Part shown: piece after piece, positions 18,330 to 28,056 of the stretch
Layout: each line of letters starts with the position of its first letter
Position numbering within the stretch: the first letter of the stretch is position 1
Source of the DNA: Leptotrichia trevisanii DSM 22070
Lineage (GTDB): Bacteria > Fusobacteriota > Fusobacteriia > Fusobacteriales > Leptotrichiaceae
Direction of reading: 5' to 3'
NCBI RefSeq assembly: GCF_000482505.1
Contig: NZ_KI519444.1
Span: forward strand, 94,686-158,685
DNA length: 64,000 nt
Translations under genes and position numbers: made by a program
The notes under the pieces: model-generated
The model's database searches: none
What the model was told of the DNA's origin: nothing
The model's input: only the letters and a program-made list of their open reading frames with translations

Positions 18330-19106
18330 CTAAAAAATACTCTCAATCACAGTCAACCCAATTTCCTTCGCAAATTCCCTTGCAATTTCCATTTCCTTAT
18401 CTTCCATCCTATTAAAATCGTGCGTATCTGAGCCAATTATGGCCCTTACATTGTACTGCTTCACAATTTCCCAAAATTCCTTGTATGGATACATATATCT
18501 GTCCCAGTCAGGATGTCGTTCAAATGTTTTTCTTATTCCATTTGCATTCACTTCCAGTGGTACATTCATTTTTTCAGCCGCTTTTGAAATCATATGTGCA
18601 GCTTTTTCACAACTTTCATCCCAAGTCCGATAATTTATTACATACAAATCCGGGTGTGCAATGTAATCAAATTTACTGCTTTCTATCGCTTCAACCATAT
18701 ATTTTGCATAAGCCAGCACATCTTCTCCTGTCTGTATCTTCCAAGCGTTATAATTTGTACTATCTTCGTCTTTTCTAAAGGCATGCAGTCCCAAAACAAG
18801 ATAATCCAGTTTCTCCCTGTATTTATCATATTTTTTAATAAATTCTGGAAAATATTCAATTTCTAATGATTTATAAATCTTGATTTTATCTCCATATTTT
18901 TCCTGTGCTTCCTCTATTTCCTTCAAATATCCGTCAAAATCTTCTTCTTTCATTCTATTGTTTTCGTAATATTCAGGCATTGGAGCGTGATCTGAAATTC
19001 CCAGCTCTGTGTAGCCTTCCTTAATTGCCACTTTTACATAATCTTCCACATTTCCAACAGCGTGTTCACATCGGTAATTGTGAGTATGAAAATTTGTCTT
19101 ATTCAT
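18330..19106 (-). CDS. PHP-domain phosphatase, histidinol-phosphatase (HisJ/HisK) family
   Basis: This 258-residue protein has the metal motifs of the PHP phosphoesterase fold: FHTHNYRCEH near residue 6, GISDHAPMP near 36, an EIEYFPEF glutamate, YIAHPDLYV near 150 and GSDTHD near 218. This order fits HisK-type histidinol-phosphate phosphatases, but no other his gene is nearby, so the substrate could be another phosphoester. The start at 19106 was chosen because GGGGAAAA lies upstream; the frame is open to 19274, but that region holds the promoter of the divergent gene. Confidence 0.85.
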   Translation of the reverse strand: MNKTNFHTHNYRCEHAVGNVEDYVKVAIKEGYTELGISDHAPMPEYYENNRMKEEDFDGYLKEIEEAQEKYGDKIKIYKSLEIEYFPEFIKKYDKYREKLDYLVLGLHAFRKDEDSTNYNAWKIQTGEDVLAYAKYMVEAIESSKFDYIAHPDLYVINYRTWDESCEKAAHMISKAAEKMNVPLEVNANGIRKTFERHPDWDRYMYPYKEFWEIVKQYNVRAIIGSDTHDFNRMEDKEMEIAREFAKEIGLTVIESIF

Positions 19107-19197
19107 AGTTTTCCCCGTTCTGCATTTTTTAAATTTTTTCCTTTGGTATATTTTACCAATTATTTTGAAAAAAATAAAGGTTTTAAATAAATTTATT

Positions 19198-19226
19198 TTG
19201 TTTTTAGTGAAAATTTTTGATATAAT
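19198..19226 (+). promoter_or_regulatory. Promoter of the ABC-F gene
   Basis: TTGTTT at 19198-19203, a 17-base spacer and TATAAT at 19221-19226 lie 36 bases before the TTG start at 19262. Confidence 0.8.
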
Positions 19227-19261
19227 GTAAGTAAATTTTAAATATTTAAGGAGGAAATTTT

Positions 19262-20881
19262 TTGATTTCAACAAGTAATTTATCTGTCCAGTTTGGTGGA
19301 CGAAAACTTTTTGATGAAGTGAATATTAAGTTTACAGAGGGGAACTGTTACGGTATTATTGGGCCGAATGGAGCTGGAAAATCAACATTTTTAAAAGTAT
19401 TGACTGGAGAGCTTGATTCTACTTCTGGAGAAGTTATTGTAGAAAAAAATAAAAGATTGTCATTTTTAAAACAGGATCACTTTGCTTATGAAGATGAAGA
19501 AGTGTTAAATGTAGTAATGATGGGACATGCAAAATTATACGATATTATGCTGCAAAAAAATGCTTTGTATGCAAAAACTGAATTTACAGAAGAAGATGGA
19601 AATTTAGCAGCTGAACTCGAAGGAGAATTTGCAGAGTTAGATGGCTGGGAAGCTGAAACAAATGCTGAAAAATTCCTTATCGGATTAGGAATTCCCGCCG
19701 AATTACATCACAAACTGATGAAGGAATTAACAGAGCCTGAAAAAGTAAAAGTGTTGCTTGCACAGGCTATTTTTGGAAATCCTGATATTTTATTATTAGA
19801 CGAGCCTACAAATGGACTTGACTTACATGCTGTAAAATGGCTTGAAGACTTTCTGATGGATTTAGAAAACACAACTGTGCTTGTCGTTTCACATGATAGA
19901 CACTTTTTAAACAAAGTTTGTACTCACATTGCTGACATTGATTACGGAAAAATTAAAATGTTCGTTGGAAACTACGATTTCTGGTACGAATCAAATCAAT
20001 TAATGCAGGAATTAATTAGAAACCAGAATAAGAAAATGGAGCAAAAGAAAAAGGAATTACAAGACTTTATCGCCCGTTTCTCTGCCAACGCCTCAAAATC
20101 AAAACAAGCTACGAGCCGTAAGAAACAGCTGGAAAAATTGCAATTTGAAGATATGCAGGTTTCTAATAGAAAATATCCATACATTGAGTTCAAGCCTGAA
20201 AGGGAAGCCGGAAACAATATGTTAAAAGTTGAGAACTTGACAAAAACTGTTGACGGGGAAAAAATTCTTGACAATATTTCATTTACAGTCAATACTGGAG
20301 ACAAAGTTGTTATTTTATCCAAAAATGACATTGCCAAGACTACTCTTTTCCAAATTTTGGCTGGAGAGCTGGAGCCAGACTCAGGAACTGTCGAATGGGG
20401 AGTTACAACTTCACAAAGTTATTTCCCAAAAGATAACTCAGAATTTTTTGAAGATGTTGACTTGTCACTGATTGACTGGCTAAGACAATTTTCAACTGAT
20501 CAGCACGAAGAATACGTACGTGGATTCCTAGGAAGAATGTTATTTTCAGGAGAAGAGGCAAGAAAAAAAGCTAAAGTCCTTTCTGGAGGGGAAAAAGTCC
20601 GTTGTATGCTTTCAAAAATGATGTTATCCAACGCAAACGTCCTATTATTAGACAACCCAACAGATCACTTGGATCTTGAAGCAATTACATCACTTAATAA
20701 ATCACTAGAAAGATTTGACGGAACAATTTTATTTACAACACACGATCACGAATTTATCCAGACAATCGCAAATAAAATAATTGAAATTACACCAAAAGGC
20801 ATTTTGGAAAAAGAAATGGAATATGATGATTATTTAAACGATGAAACTGTTGAAGCAAGACTGAATGAAATGTATAGTTAA
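19262..20881 (+). CDS. ABC-F family ATPase (YbiT/YkpA type)
   Basis: ABC-F proteins bind the ribosome and act in translation or antibiotic protection; they have no membrane domain. This 539-residue protein has two ABC domains, with Walker A GPNGAGKST near residue 35 and the degenerate second loop LSKNDIAKTT near 357. The first signature is degenerate (MKELTEPEKVKVLLAQ), the second is the full LSGGEKVRC, and both Walker B regions are good (LLLDEPTNGLDL; LLLDNPTDHLDL). The linker at 250-300 is basic and helical, as in the P-site tRNA-interaction motif. The second Walker A reads AKT instead of GKT, as in some YbiT-like members. It starts with TTG after AGGAGG; the opening MISTSNLSVQFGGRKLF matches the family. 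Confidence 0.93.
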   Translation: MISTSNLSVQFGGRKLFDEVNIKFTEGNCYGIIGPNGAGKSTFLKVLTGELDSTSGEVIVEKNKRLSFLKQDHFAYEDEEVLNVVMMGHAKLYDIMLQKNALYAKTEFTEEDGNLAAELEGEFAELDGWEAETNAEKFLIGLGIPAELHHKLMKELTEPEKVKVLLAQAIFGNPDILLLDEPTNGLDLHAVKWLEDFLMDLENTTVLVVSHDRHFLNKVCTHIADIDYGKIKMFVGNYDFWYESNQLMQELIRNQNKKMEQKKKELQDFIARFSANASKSKQATSRKKQLEKLQFEDMQVSNRKYPYIEFKPEREAGNNMLKVENLTKTVDGEKILDNISFTVNTGDKVVILSKNDIAKTTLFQILAGELEPDSGTVEWGVTTSQSYFPKDNSEFFEDVDLSLIDWLRQFSTDQHEEYVRGFLGRMLFSGEEARKKAKVLSGGEKVRCMLSKMMLSNANVLLLDNPTDHLDLEAITSLNKSLERFDGTILFTTHDHEFIQTIANKIIEITPKGILEKEMEYDDYLNDETVEARLNEMYS

Positions 20882-21857
20882 TACTATTTTCCGTTTAAAG
20901 AGCAGAAATAAAAGATTATGAAATTAAAGTTATTTTTTTAAAAGATTATGCTATTAAAATACCCTTTAATTAAATTTATCATTAAGTATCCATCTTAAAA
21001 ACTTTTATAATTTTATTTATAAATATTATGATTAATAATGGTTTTTTCTATTTTTTTATTCAATTTTTTTTAACGTAAGGGCATCAGACGCCATGCCCTT
21101 ACAACCCCGCTTAACGCAAAACTTTCTTATAAAGAAAAAATAAAACTCGCTCCGTAAAAACTACGCTCAGACAGTTATTTTTCCTTTAACGAAATTTTGC
21201 TTATTTAATATTTTCCAAATGTAAAAGCCTAAAACTTAAATATAATAATCTTTATAATTTAATATATAATGTCGTGATTTTTTTGGAATGAAAATGACTA
21301 AACACATTTATGTGTTTCTTTCGCCAGAACCTTTATAACAAATATGTTTTATAGAGTTGTTCTAATCTTTATTTGCGAAAGTGAGTGTCAGCGAGTTTCG
21401 TTTTCGTAGTAATCAAGGTGTATCCAAATAATAAATGTTTAGACTACTTTCCCAAATAAAATTTGGGAATATTTCAAAAAAATGCTTAGACGAGCCAGGG
21501 ATAGTGCGTAGCACTTTCGCTATTCTCTTTAGTATGTCATTATTTAAATATACTAAAATAACTGTTATTGCGAAATAAAGGGAAATGGCGACTGATTTCC
21601 CTTGCTTTATAAAAAGAAAAAACATAAAAACTATAGGAAAAATATTTATTATAAGCAGTTTCTTTAAATGAAAGTCCCTTATCTGGATACTTAAGAATTA
21701 AATTTGATTTTTTTTAACGAAGTTATCAAATTAATTTTTAGCAAATTTTACTTCTATTTTTTAAATAAATTTTTGGATATAAAAATAGCAGGATTATATT
21801 TATTAATATTTCCTGCCATTTTTTTATAATTTATTCAAAGAAAGATATTTAACTCTT
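20882..21857. repeat. Gene-free repeat region with several hairpins
   Basis: Nearly 1 kb has no convincing gene. It holds three perfect hairpins: 21075-21102 (10-bp stem, loop CAGACGCC), 21449-21469 (TTCCCAAAT/ATTTGGGAA) and 21578-21603 (9-bp stem, loop GGCGACTG). Around 21116-21202 an imperfect inverted repeat pairs GCAAAACTTTCTTATAAAG with the complement of CTTTAACGAAATTTTGC. Local base composition is richer in G and C than the flanks. An open frame at 21413-21625 on the minus strand runs through the hairpins and is probably not a gene. The layout resembles dispersed intergenic repeats or the relic of a small mobile element. Confidence 0.65.
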
Positions 21858-22325
21858 TTATTTTTTAGCCACTTGATTACCATAAATATAACCATATTCG
21901 TTCCCATTGTATCTTATGTAATACCAGTCATCATCTGTCTTGCTTATTGCATAAACTGTTTGTCCTTTTTTTAATCGAGTTTTTATTGTAGATTTTGTTG
22001 TAGGTTTTTCTCTTATGTTACTGTATCCTTCGCTTGAAGTTATAACAAGTTTTCCAACAATTTCTTTTAATTGGCTGTTGTGAATATAACCAGTAAATGA
22101 TTTTTTAATATCACTGTCATAATACGTTACTTTGTACCATTCTCCAGATTTTTCATTGCTTTCCATTATATGCCCGTTTTTAACAGTTTCAATGACTTTG
22201 GAATCTGTAGTAGCAGATTGTCTTATGTTAATCGCATTATCTTTTGACGAAGTTATAAACGTAGTTCCCATTGAAATTGCACTAAAAATTACAGATAAAA
22301 TTGAAATTAGAAATACTTTTTTCAT
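21858..22325 (-). CDS. Exported protein with two bacterial SH3 domains
   Basis: This 155-residue protein has a signal peptide (about 1-20) and two SH3b repeats: AINIRQSATTDSKVIETVKNG with GEWYKVTYY, then SNIREKPTTKSTIKTRLKKGQ with DWYYIRYNGNEYGYI. SH3b domains bind cell-wall peptides or other proteins in the periplasm. No catalytic domain is attached, so it may be an adaptor. AGGAGTG lies before the start, and the gene stands alone. Confidence 0.88.
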   Translation of the reverse strand: MKKVFLISILSVIFSAISMGTTFITSSKDNAINIRQSATTDSKVIETVKNGHIMESNEKSGEWYKVTYYDSDIKKSFTGYIHNSQLKEIVGKLVITSSEGYSNIREKPTTKSTIKTRLKKGQTVYAISKTDDDWYYIRYNGNEYGYIYGNQVAKK

Positions 22326-22502
22326 AAAAAATCACTCCTCGGAATTCAAAATTTTTATTTATACATAACACTTGTTATTCTTAATAATATTATAACCTGT
22401 TTTTCAAATTTTGCAAGTGAAAATTGTAAAAAATTTAATATTTTTAAAATAAATTTCAAAAAATAATATAATATAACCCAAAATAAGCAATTTTGCTTTT
22501 TT

Positions 22503-22910
22503 TTACAAATCTTCCGGCCCAAATGAATGTGGTAACAATTCCTCCAATGAAGTAATTCTATACTTTCTATTCCTGTTTGTCAAAATTATAACTGTATCTT
22601 TATCTGAAAATTCTCTTATTACCTGCCTGCACGCTCCACACGGACTAATCGGCTCAGGTGTATTCCCAGTTACAACAAGCAGTTTTATTTTTTTCATACC
22701 GTGCGTAACCGCCGTTGTAATCGCATTACGCTCTGCACAAAGTGTAAGTCCAAAAGAAGCATTTTCCACGTTAATTCCTTTATGCTTATTTCCATTATCG
22801 TCAATTAGCAGTGCAGCAACAGGAAATTTAGAATAGGGTACATATGCTTTTTCCAATAAAAGATTTACTTCATCAACATAATCTAATATTTCTTTTTCAC
22901 TTAAAATCAT
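22503..22910 (-). CDS. cdd: Cytidine deaminase
   Basis: Cdd deaminates cytidine and deoxycytidine to uridine forms in pyrimidine salvage. The 135-residue protein has both zinc motifs: CAERNAITTAV near residue 56, with Cys and catalytic Glu, and PCGACRQVI near 88. NASFG precedes the first motif as in the tetrameric class. It is the last gene of a same-strand cluster, 41 bases after dinB. Confidence 0.96.
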   Translation of the reverse strand: MILSEKEILDYVDEVNLLLEKAYVPYSKFPVAALLIDDNGNKHKGINVENASFGLTLCAERNAITTAVTHGMKKIKLLVVTGNTPEPISPCGACRQVIREFSDKDTVIILTNRNRKYRITSLEELLPHSFGPEDL

Positions 22911-22951
22911 TTGCTTCCACTTCCCATCTTAAATAATTTTTTACCAAAATT

Positions 22952-24043
22952 TTATTTTAAATCATCAAACGACAGCTGAACTACATTACTTTTTAAAATT
23001 GAACTCAACTGTACTCCAATGAGCCGTACTTCATCCTTTTTTTCAAAAAATTCCAAATTTTCAAGGGTTGCTTCATATATTACGTTTACATCGTTTGTCG
23101 CACTTTTCAAAGTCTTTGAGCGGGTATGTGTTACAAAGTTGGAATATCGGATTTTTATTGTAACAGTTTTGGCAAATTCATTCTTTTCAATAAGTTTGTT
23201 ACTTAATCTCTCAGACTGTTTTTTTAATTCAGCGTGCAATGCCAAAATATCATTTTCCGCCTGATGAAAAGTAACTTCATGCCCATAAGACTGTCTTTTC
23301 CTGTCCATATTTATTTCAGAAGAATGTAAGCCACGGACAGCATTATACAAATACTCTCCTTTACTTTCCCCAAATCTTTTAATCAGTTCATTTTTCTCAA
23401 TTTCATAAAGCTGAAAAACATTTGTTATATTAAACAATTTTAATACTTCCCTTGTCTTTCTCCCAATTCCTGGAATTATTCCCAGCTCCTTGCTATAAAT
23501 ATAATCCAAGAAATGTTCACGGCTTCTAAATATGAAATAACCATTTGGCTTATCAATATCGCTCGCAATTTTAGCACTTATCTTGCTAAAACCTATCCCA
23601 ACTGAACAAGTAAGCCCAGAATTGTCATAAATAAATTTTTTAAATTTTTTTATAAATCTTTCGATTTTTAAAATTTCATCCCTTTTATCAAGTTTTATAT
23701 TTTTATTCCGAATAAATTCTGTAATATCAATGTAACCTTCATCAACAGAGGTAAATTCACACTTTTTCAAGATATTCCTTATTAATCCCTGTATCCTTCT
23801 GCCCTCTTCAAAATAAACACCTTTTCTAAGGCTTACAATAATAAGGTTGGGGCATAGCCGTTTAGCCTGAACTGTCGGCATAGCAGATTTTACACCATAT
23901 TTTCTGGCTTCATAACTTGCCGTTGTAACAACTCCATGCCCTATTGCGATAGGCTTTCCTCGAAGCTCGCTGTTATCCCTCTGCTCAATTGCCGCAAAAA
24001 AGGCATCCATGTCATAATGTAGATAAATCTTTTCTTTTTCCAT
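22952..24043 (-). CDS. dinB: DNA polymerase IV (Y family)
   Basis: DinB copies across damaged templates at low fidelity. The 363-residue protein has YLHYDMDAFFAAIEQ near the start, ASYEARKYGVKSAMP, the catalytic SVDEGYIDIT (usual form SIDEAYLD), SVGIGFSKISAKIASD, the helix-hairpin-helix LGIIPGIGRKTREVL and the little-finger domain. The C-terminus VVQLSFDDLK resembles a beta-clamp binding peptide (QLSFDDL). The ATG at 24043 is preferred over a TTG two codons upstream. It follows the lolD-like gene by 12 bases. Confidence 0.96.
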   Translation of the reverse strand: MEKEKIYLHYDMDAFFAAIEQRDNSELRGKPIAIGHGVVTTASYEARKYGVKSAMPTVQAKRLCPNLIIVSLRKGVYFEEGRRIQGLIRNILKKCEFTSVDEGYIDITEFIRNKNIKLDKRDEILKIERFIKKFKKFIYDNSGLTCSVGIGFSKISAKIASDIDKPNGYFIFRSREHFLDYIYSKELGIIPGIGRKTREVLKLFNITNVFQLYEIEKNELIKRFGESKGEYLYNAVRGLHSSEINMDRKRQSYGHEVTFHQAENDILALHAELKKQSERLSNKLIEKNEFAKTVTIKIRYSNFVTHTRSKTLKSATNDVNVIYEATLENLEFFEKKDEVRLIGVQLSSILKSNVVQLSFDDLK

Positions 24044-24055
24044 TATCAAAATTTC

Positions 24056-24754
24056 CTAAAATTGTATTGTTGGTAAAATCATATTAAATTCGCCATTTTC
24101 AATTTTATATTTGTAGGAAGCTAGATTTGCCAGCTCCAAACTGTGAGTAACTATTATTATCGACTGGTTTCTTTCCTGATTTATTTTCATAAACAGCTCA
24201 TTTATCATATTACTTGTTTCTGTATCCAGATTTCCAGTCGGCTCATCAGCCAATATTATATCAGGATCGTTAATCATTGCCCTTGCTATTGCCACACGCT
24301 GCTTTTCCCCTCCTGAAAGCTCCATTGGCTTATGTTTTACACGATTTGCCAAACCTACAAGCGAGAGCAGTTCCTTTGCTTTTTTCTGTGCCTTATTTCT
24401 ATTCATATTTTTATTCACAAGTGCAGGCATCATAACATTCTCAAGTGCCGTAAACTCATTTAACAGATAATGAAACTGGAAAACGAATCCTATTTTTTGA
24501 TTCCTTATAGCCGTTTTTGCTTTTTCATTTTTATAATGAATTTTTTCGCCACCAATATAAATTTCTCCATCAGTCGGCTCATCCAGAAGTCCCAGTATGT
24601 TTAGAAGTGTCGTTTTACCGTTCCCTGATTTACCCTGAATTGAAACGAAATCTCCCTTGTTAAATGCCAAATTTACATTTTTCAGTACATGAATATTTTC
24701 AACTTTTGTCTTGTAGATTTTATTAACATTTTTTAATTCTATTATCTTATTCAT
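24056..24754 (-). CDS. lolD: LolD-type ABC ATPase for lipoprotein export
   Basis: This 232-residue ATPase belongs to the MacB/LolD group. It has Walker [10 protein letters not shown] near residue 40, a Q-loop in [24 protein letters not shown] (typical LolD wording in parts), the signature [17 protein letters not shown] and Walker [15 protein letters not shown]. It overlaps the permease gene by eight bases. With a LolA-like carrier at 30.2 kb, a role in moving lipoproteins from the inner to the outer membrane is the best guess. A MacB-type exporter is the alternative, but no MFP gene is adjacent. Confidence 0.85.
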   Translation of the reverse strand: MNKIIELKNVNKIYKTKVENIHVLKNVNLAFNKGDFVSIQGKSGNGKTTLLNILGLLDEPTDGEIYIGGEKIHYKNEKAKTAIRNQKIGFVFQFHYLLNEFTALENVMMPALVNKNMNRNKAQKKAKELLSLVGLANRVKHKPMELSGGEKQRVAIARAMINDPDIILADEPTGNLDTETSNMINELFMKINQERNQSIIIVTHSLELANLASYKYKIENGEFNMILPTIQF

Positions 24755-25913
24755 ACTTCAATGCCTCCACAGGTTTTAATCTGGCTGCTCTGGTTGCCGG
24801 GAAAATTGTTGATAGAAATACAACTATCAATGTTACCCCATAAATAACAAAAAGTTCTATCTGTGAAATATATAACGGCAGTTCCTCTAAATAATACGTT
24901 GTTACGTTTTTTATATAAGCTTTGAACAAAATTTTCAGCCCAATTAATACAAGTGGCGACAATCCGCTTGCCAGAAGCATTCCAAAAATACCGATTATTA
25001 ATCCTTCTATTGTAAAAATTCTACGGATATTTTTATTTGTATAACCAATAGACTTCAAAATCCCAATATCCTTTATTTTTTCCCGCACAATCATATTTAA
25101 AATTACTGACACAGCAAAACTTGCGATGACTAAAAGTAAACTTAAAATGGCAATTAATACAAATTTTTCAAACTGTACAGCACTCAAAAGATTTTGGTTG
25201 ATTGTTTTCCAGCTTATAATTCCATATTCTTTTTGATTAACTACATTTTTTACTTGATTTAATACCGTTTCCACTTTTTGCGGGCTGTCAACTTTTATTC
25301 CGATTTCTGTTGCAGCCGTATCTTGTTCTGCTAAAATTTGCATAGTTTCCAATGGAACAACAACAAGATTTGAATCATAGTCTAAAAATCCTGTTTTAAA
25401 AATTCCTCTTACAATTAATTTTAACTCTTTATTTTCAGCCGAAACAAGACTAATTTGCTGCCCAACCTTTAATCGCATTTCATATGCTAATTGTTCCCCG
25501 ATTAAAACCGAATCAAGCTCTGCAATATTATCCTTCCCTTCCACAATTTTTAAATTCAACCCGTGCTTTACATCTTCAGGGCTAATCCCATTAGCAAGAA
25601 CTCCTTTTGCAAAGCCCTCAAATCTTATTATAGACTGACTATTCATTTGTGGAATAACAGCTTTCACTCCTTGTATTTTCTTTATGTTATTTACAATTTG
25701 ACTATAATTTTGAAAAAAAGTTTTTTGTTTATTTTTTATCAAAATATGCGGGCTCATTGTAAGCAATGAATTAATCATATTTTTTTCCAGTCCATTTGAA
25801 ACAGTAAGCGAAACAATAAAAACTGTTACTGCAATAGCGACTCCAAGCACAGAAAATATACTTTGAAATTTTCTTTCAACAATATGCCTGAAAGCAATAA
25901 AAAATTCAACCAT
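24747..25913 (-). CDS. LolC/LolE-type ABC permease
   Basis: This 388-residue permease has an N-terminal membrane helix after the FRHIVERKFQSIFSVLGVAIAV start, a large periplasmic MacB-like domain (about 45-235), and three C-terminal helices with the FtsX-type sequence IGILKSIGYTNKNIRRIFTIEG. LolC/E proteins share the opening FIAxRH. Only one permease gene is present, so a homodimer is likely, as in lineages with a single LolF-like subunit. It lies 39 bases after the Deg-like protease gene and couples to the ATPase. Confidence 0.88.
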   Translation of the reverse strand: MVEFFIAFRHIVERKFQSIFSVLGVAIAVTVFIVSLTVSNGLEKNMINSLLTMSPHILIKNKQKTFFQNYSQIVNNIKKIQGVKAVIPQMNSQSIIRFEGFAKGVLANGISPEDVKHGLNLKIVEGKDNIAELDSVLIGEQLAYEMRLKVGQQISLVSAENKELKLIVRGIFKTGFLDYDSNLVVVPLETMQILAEQDTAATEIGIKVDSPQKVETVLNQVKNVVNQKEYGIISWKTINQNLLSAVQFEKFVLIAILSLLLVIASFAVSVILNMIVREKIKDIGILKSIGYTNKNIRRIFTIEGLIIGIFGMLLASGLSPLVLIGLKILFKAYIKNVTTYYLEELPLYISQIELFVIYGVTLIVVFLSTIFPATRAARLKPVEALKYE

Positions 25914-25952
25914 ATTTTATTTTTTTCTCCTTTCACATAAATAAGTATCTTT

Positions 25953-27398
25953 TTATTTTATATCATTTGACATTTCACGTGAAATGTTGTAATTTTCCAT
26001 CAATTCTGATTTCTGAGCCTTAACTTTCACCACATCCAGCACTATTTCATTACTATCTTCGTCCTCAAAAACAATAAATTCACTGTTTGTACTTCTAACT
26101 TTCTGCACAAAATCGTTAAAATCCTTATATTTTTGCCCATTAACCTTTGTAATTATCTTATTTTCAAGATCAGAATACCCAAGATTCACGTCAAATGGAA
26201 GAACTCTCACTAAAATCACCAATCCATTATAATCCTTAAACAGCTCTTCCCTATCATAAATTGCAGCAAGCGTATTTGTTGGACGGGCTTGTGAAAGTGC
26301 CGTAATATAATTTGTTGTAAGAGGCTCAAATATCAACCCTCCATATACATAATATGACGGTGCATCCTGTAATTTTGTACTTTTTACAACACTATATTTT
26401 ATATCTGTTTTCTTTAATGTAACTTGCCCTTTTTGAACTTTTTTATCTCTTATGATTTCATAGCTCAAACTTTGTCCATATTTCTTTTCCTGATTTATAA
26501 AATTAAAGTCCGTTTTTTCATTTTTACGAAATTCAATCGTTCCATCCGATTCAATATCCTGCCCATCTAATTTTAATAATACATCATTTCTTTGTAAAAT
26601 TCCATAAAATGGTGAATTTGTGAAAACTTTTTTTATAATAATACCTTTGGAATCGTTTTTTAATCCTAACATTTGACGTTGTGATGTACTTTCCAGTTTT
26701 GCCCATTGTATTCCTAATTTTGGTGGCCCGTCATAATTTCCATCTCTTACGTCCTCAAGGAAGTTTTCAAGTATATTGACAGGAATAAAATATCCGATGT
26801 TATCAGCTTGTGTAAGTCCGGCAAATGCCACACCCACAACTCTACTATTACTTAAAACTGGCCCTCCACTGTTTCCACTGTTAATCGCAGCATCAGTTTG
26901 TCCAATTAAAAATTTCTGATTTGTCAACGTATATGTATTATGCTCCATTCTCGACACAATACCTCTAGTCGTGCTTAGTTTATCCCCTCCAAGCGGATAC
27001 CCATACACTGTCAAATTATCCTGAATTTGTGGCAATCTTCCTAATTTTAATGTAGTTGTTCCGTTAAAAAATGATTTATCTTCCACATCAATCATAGCCA
27101 GATCATATTCTTCCGATACAAATTTCACATTTGCCTTGTATTTTCGTGAATCCCCTTCTTTTCTAACTTGTAAGAATTTTTCATTCAATACGGCATGAGC
27201 ATTTGTAATAATTCTGTTTCCATCAATTATAAATCCTGTCGCCGTCGAATTGTAGTCCTGCCCATTTTGCCAAGGTGACGCATAATTATACATCTGATGA
27301 GCTGCATAAACCTTTACAAGTGCCTTTTTTACCGAACCATCATCTGCAAAAATAAAACTGCACAAAAATATATTAAGTATTAAAATAATTTTTTTCAT
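25953..27398 (-). CDS. Exported Deg-like serine protease with PDZ domain
   Basis: This 481-residue protein has a signal peptide (MKKIILILNIFLCSFIFA) and a trypsin-like domain with all three catalytic residues: His in IITNAHAVL near 70, Asp in YDLAMIDVE near 104 and Ser in AAINSGNSGGPVL near 180. A PDZ domain follows (about 230-310), then a third domain of about 150 residues. This order fits the plant DEG9-like bacterial group rather than classical DegP. It should act in the periplasm on misfolded proteins. It heads the group that continues with the Lol genes, dinB and cdd. A perfect palindrome with a parS-like core lies in its last codons. Confidence 0.92.
   Translation of the reverse strand: MKKIILILNIFLCSFIFADDGSVKKALVKVYAAHQMYNYASPWQNGQDYNSTATGFIIDGNRIITNAHAVLNEKFLQVRKEGDSRKYKANVKFVSEEYDLAMIDVEDKSFFNGTTTLKLGRLPQIQDNLTVYGYPLGGDKLSTTRGIVSRMEHNTYTLTNQKFLIGQTDAAINSGNSGGPVLSNSRVVGVAFAGLTQADNIGYFIPVNILENFLEDVRDGNYDGPPKLGIQWAKLESTSQRQMLGLKNDSKGIIIKKVFTNSPFYGILQRNDVLLKLDGQDIESDGTIEFRKNEKTDFNFINQEKKYGQSLSYEIIRDKKVQKGQVTLKKTDIKYSVVKSTKLQDAPSYYVYGGLIFEPLTTNYITALSQARPTNTLAAIYDREELFKDYNGLVILVRVLPFDVNLGYSDLENKIITKVNGQKYKDFNDFVQKVRSTNSEFIVFEDEDSNEIVLDVVKVKAQKSELMENYNISREMSNDIK
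25970..25987. promoter_or_regulatory. 18-bp palindrome with the parS core TTTCACGTGAAA
   Basis: The sequence ACATTTCACGTGAAATGT is a perfect palindrome inside the 3' end of the protease gene. Its central 12 bases equal those of the ParB site parS (consensus TGTTTCACGTGAAACA); the outer two bases on each side differ. parS sites commonly lie inside genes. No parAB is in the window, so the assignment is tentative. Confidence 0.45.
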
Positions 27399-27531
27399 TT
27401 TAATCATTCCTTTCTAAAATTTTCAAATTATACTTGAATCTGCTTAAAATCAAACTGATAAAATTAAATAAATATATAGTCTAAGTGACATAATCATAAC
27501 CTACAAATACGATTTTAAAGTAGCTTTGCAA

Positions 27532-28026
27532 TTAAATGTCCAATTTTTCTCCAATCTGATTTTGTATTAATTTAAAAAATAATAATTCATTATTTATATT
27601 TAGTCTAATTTGTATTCTTTTTTTATCCTTCGTTATTATCTCCAAAACTTTATCCGCTCTTGTTGCACTAATTCTTCCAACTTTTACACTGGCTTTGTCA
27701 ATATCTGCCATTTTTACACGTAATTTTTTCATTACTATTTCATTATTCTCAACAACTATTTTATAGCTAAATAGTACAAATGAAGCTGTAAAAACATATA
27801 TAAGAAGAATTGCTATTAAAATAACTTTTATATGAGTCAGCTTTTCAATCCCGGTAATTCCTTTATATAGTGAATATACTGCAATAAACGCAATCACTAT
27901 AAAAAAAATAGATGATGAAAGCATATATTTCCAGTTTGCCTTAAAAATATATTTATTTCTGTCATCTTCTATTTTATATTTTTCTAATCTGTCTTTTAAT
28001 TGTTCTGTATTATTAAAATTGTTCAT
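27532..28026 (-). CDS. Membrane protein with two helices and a PH-like tail
   Basis: This 164-residue protein has two membrane helices at about 35-55 and 65-88, then a beta-rich domain (YKIVVENNEIVMKKLRVKMADIDKASVKVGRI) like the PH-type domain of small bacterial membrane proteins. The function is unknown. It follows the DivIC-like gene by 30 bases and may be the last gene of the nrdR transcript. No strong ribosome binding site is visible, which fits coupling to upstream translation. Confidence 0.7.
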   Translation of the reverse strand: MNNFNNTEQLKDRLEKYKIEDDRNKYIFKANWKYMLSSSIFFIVIAFIAVYSLYKGITGIEKLTHIKVILIAILLIYVFTASFVLFSYKIVVENNEIVMKKLRVKMADIDKASVKVGRISATRADKVLEIITKDKKRIQIRLNINNELLFFKLIQNQIGEKLDI

Positions 28027-28056
28027 TGTTCTATAACTTATAAAATTAACTAAAAT

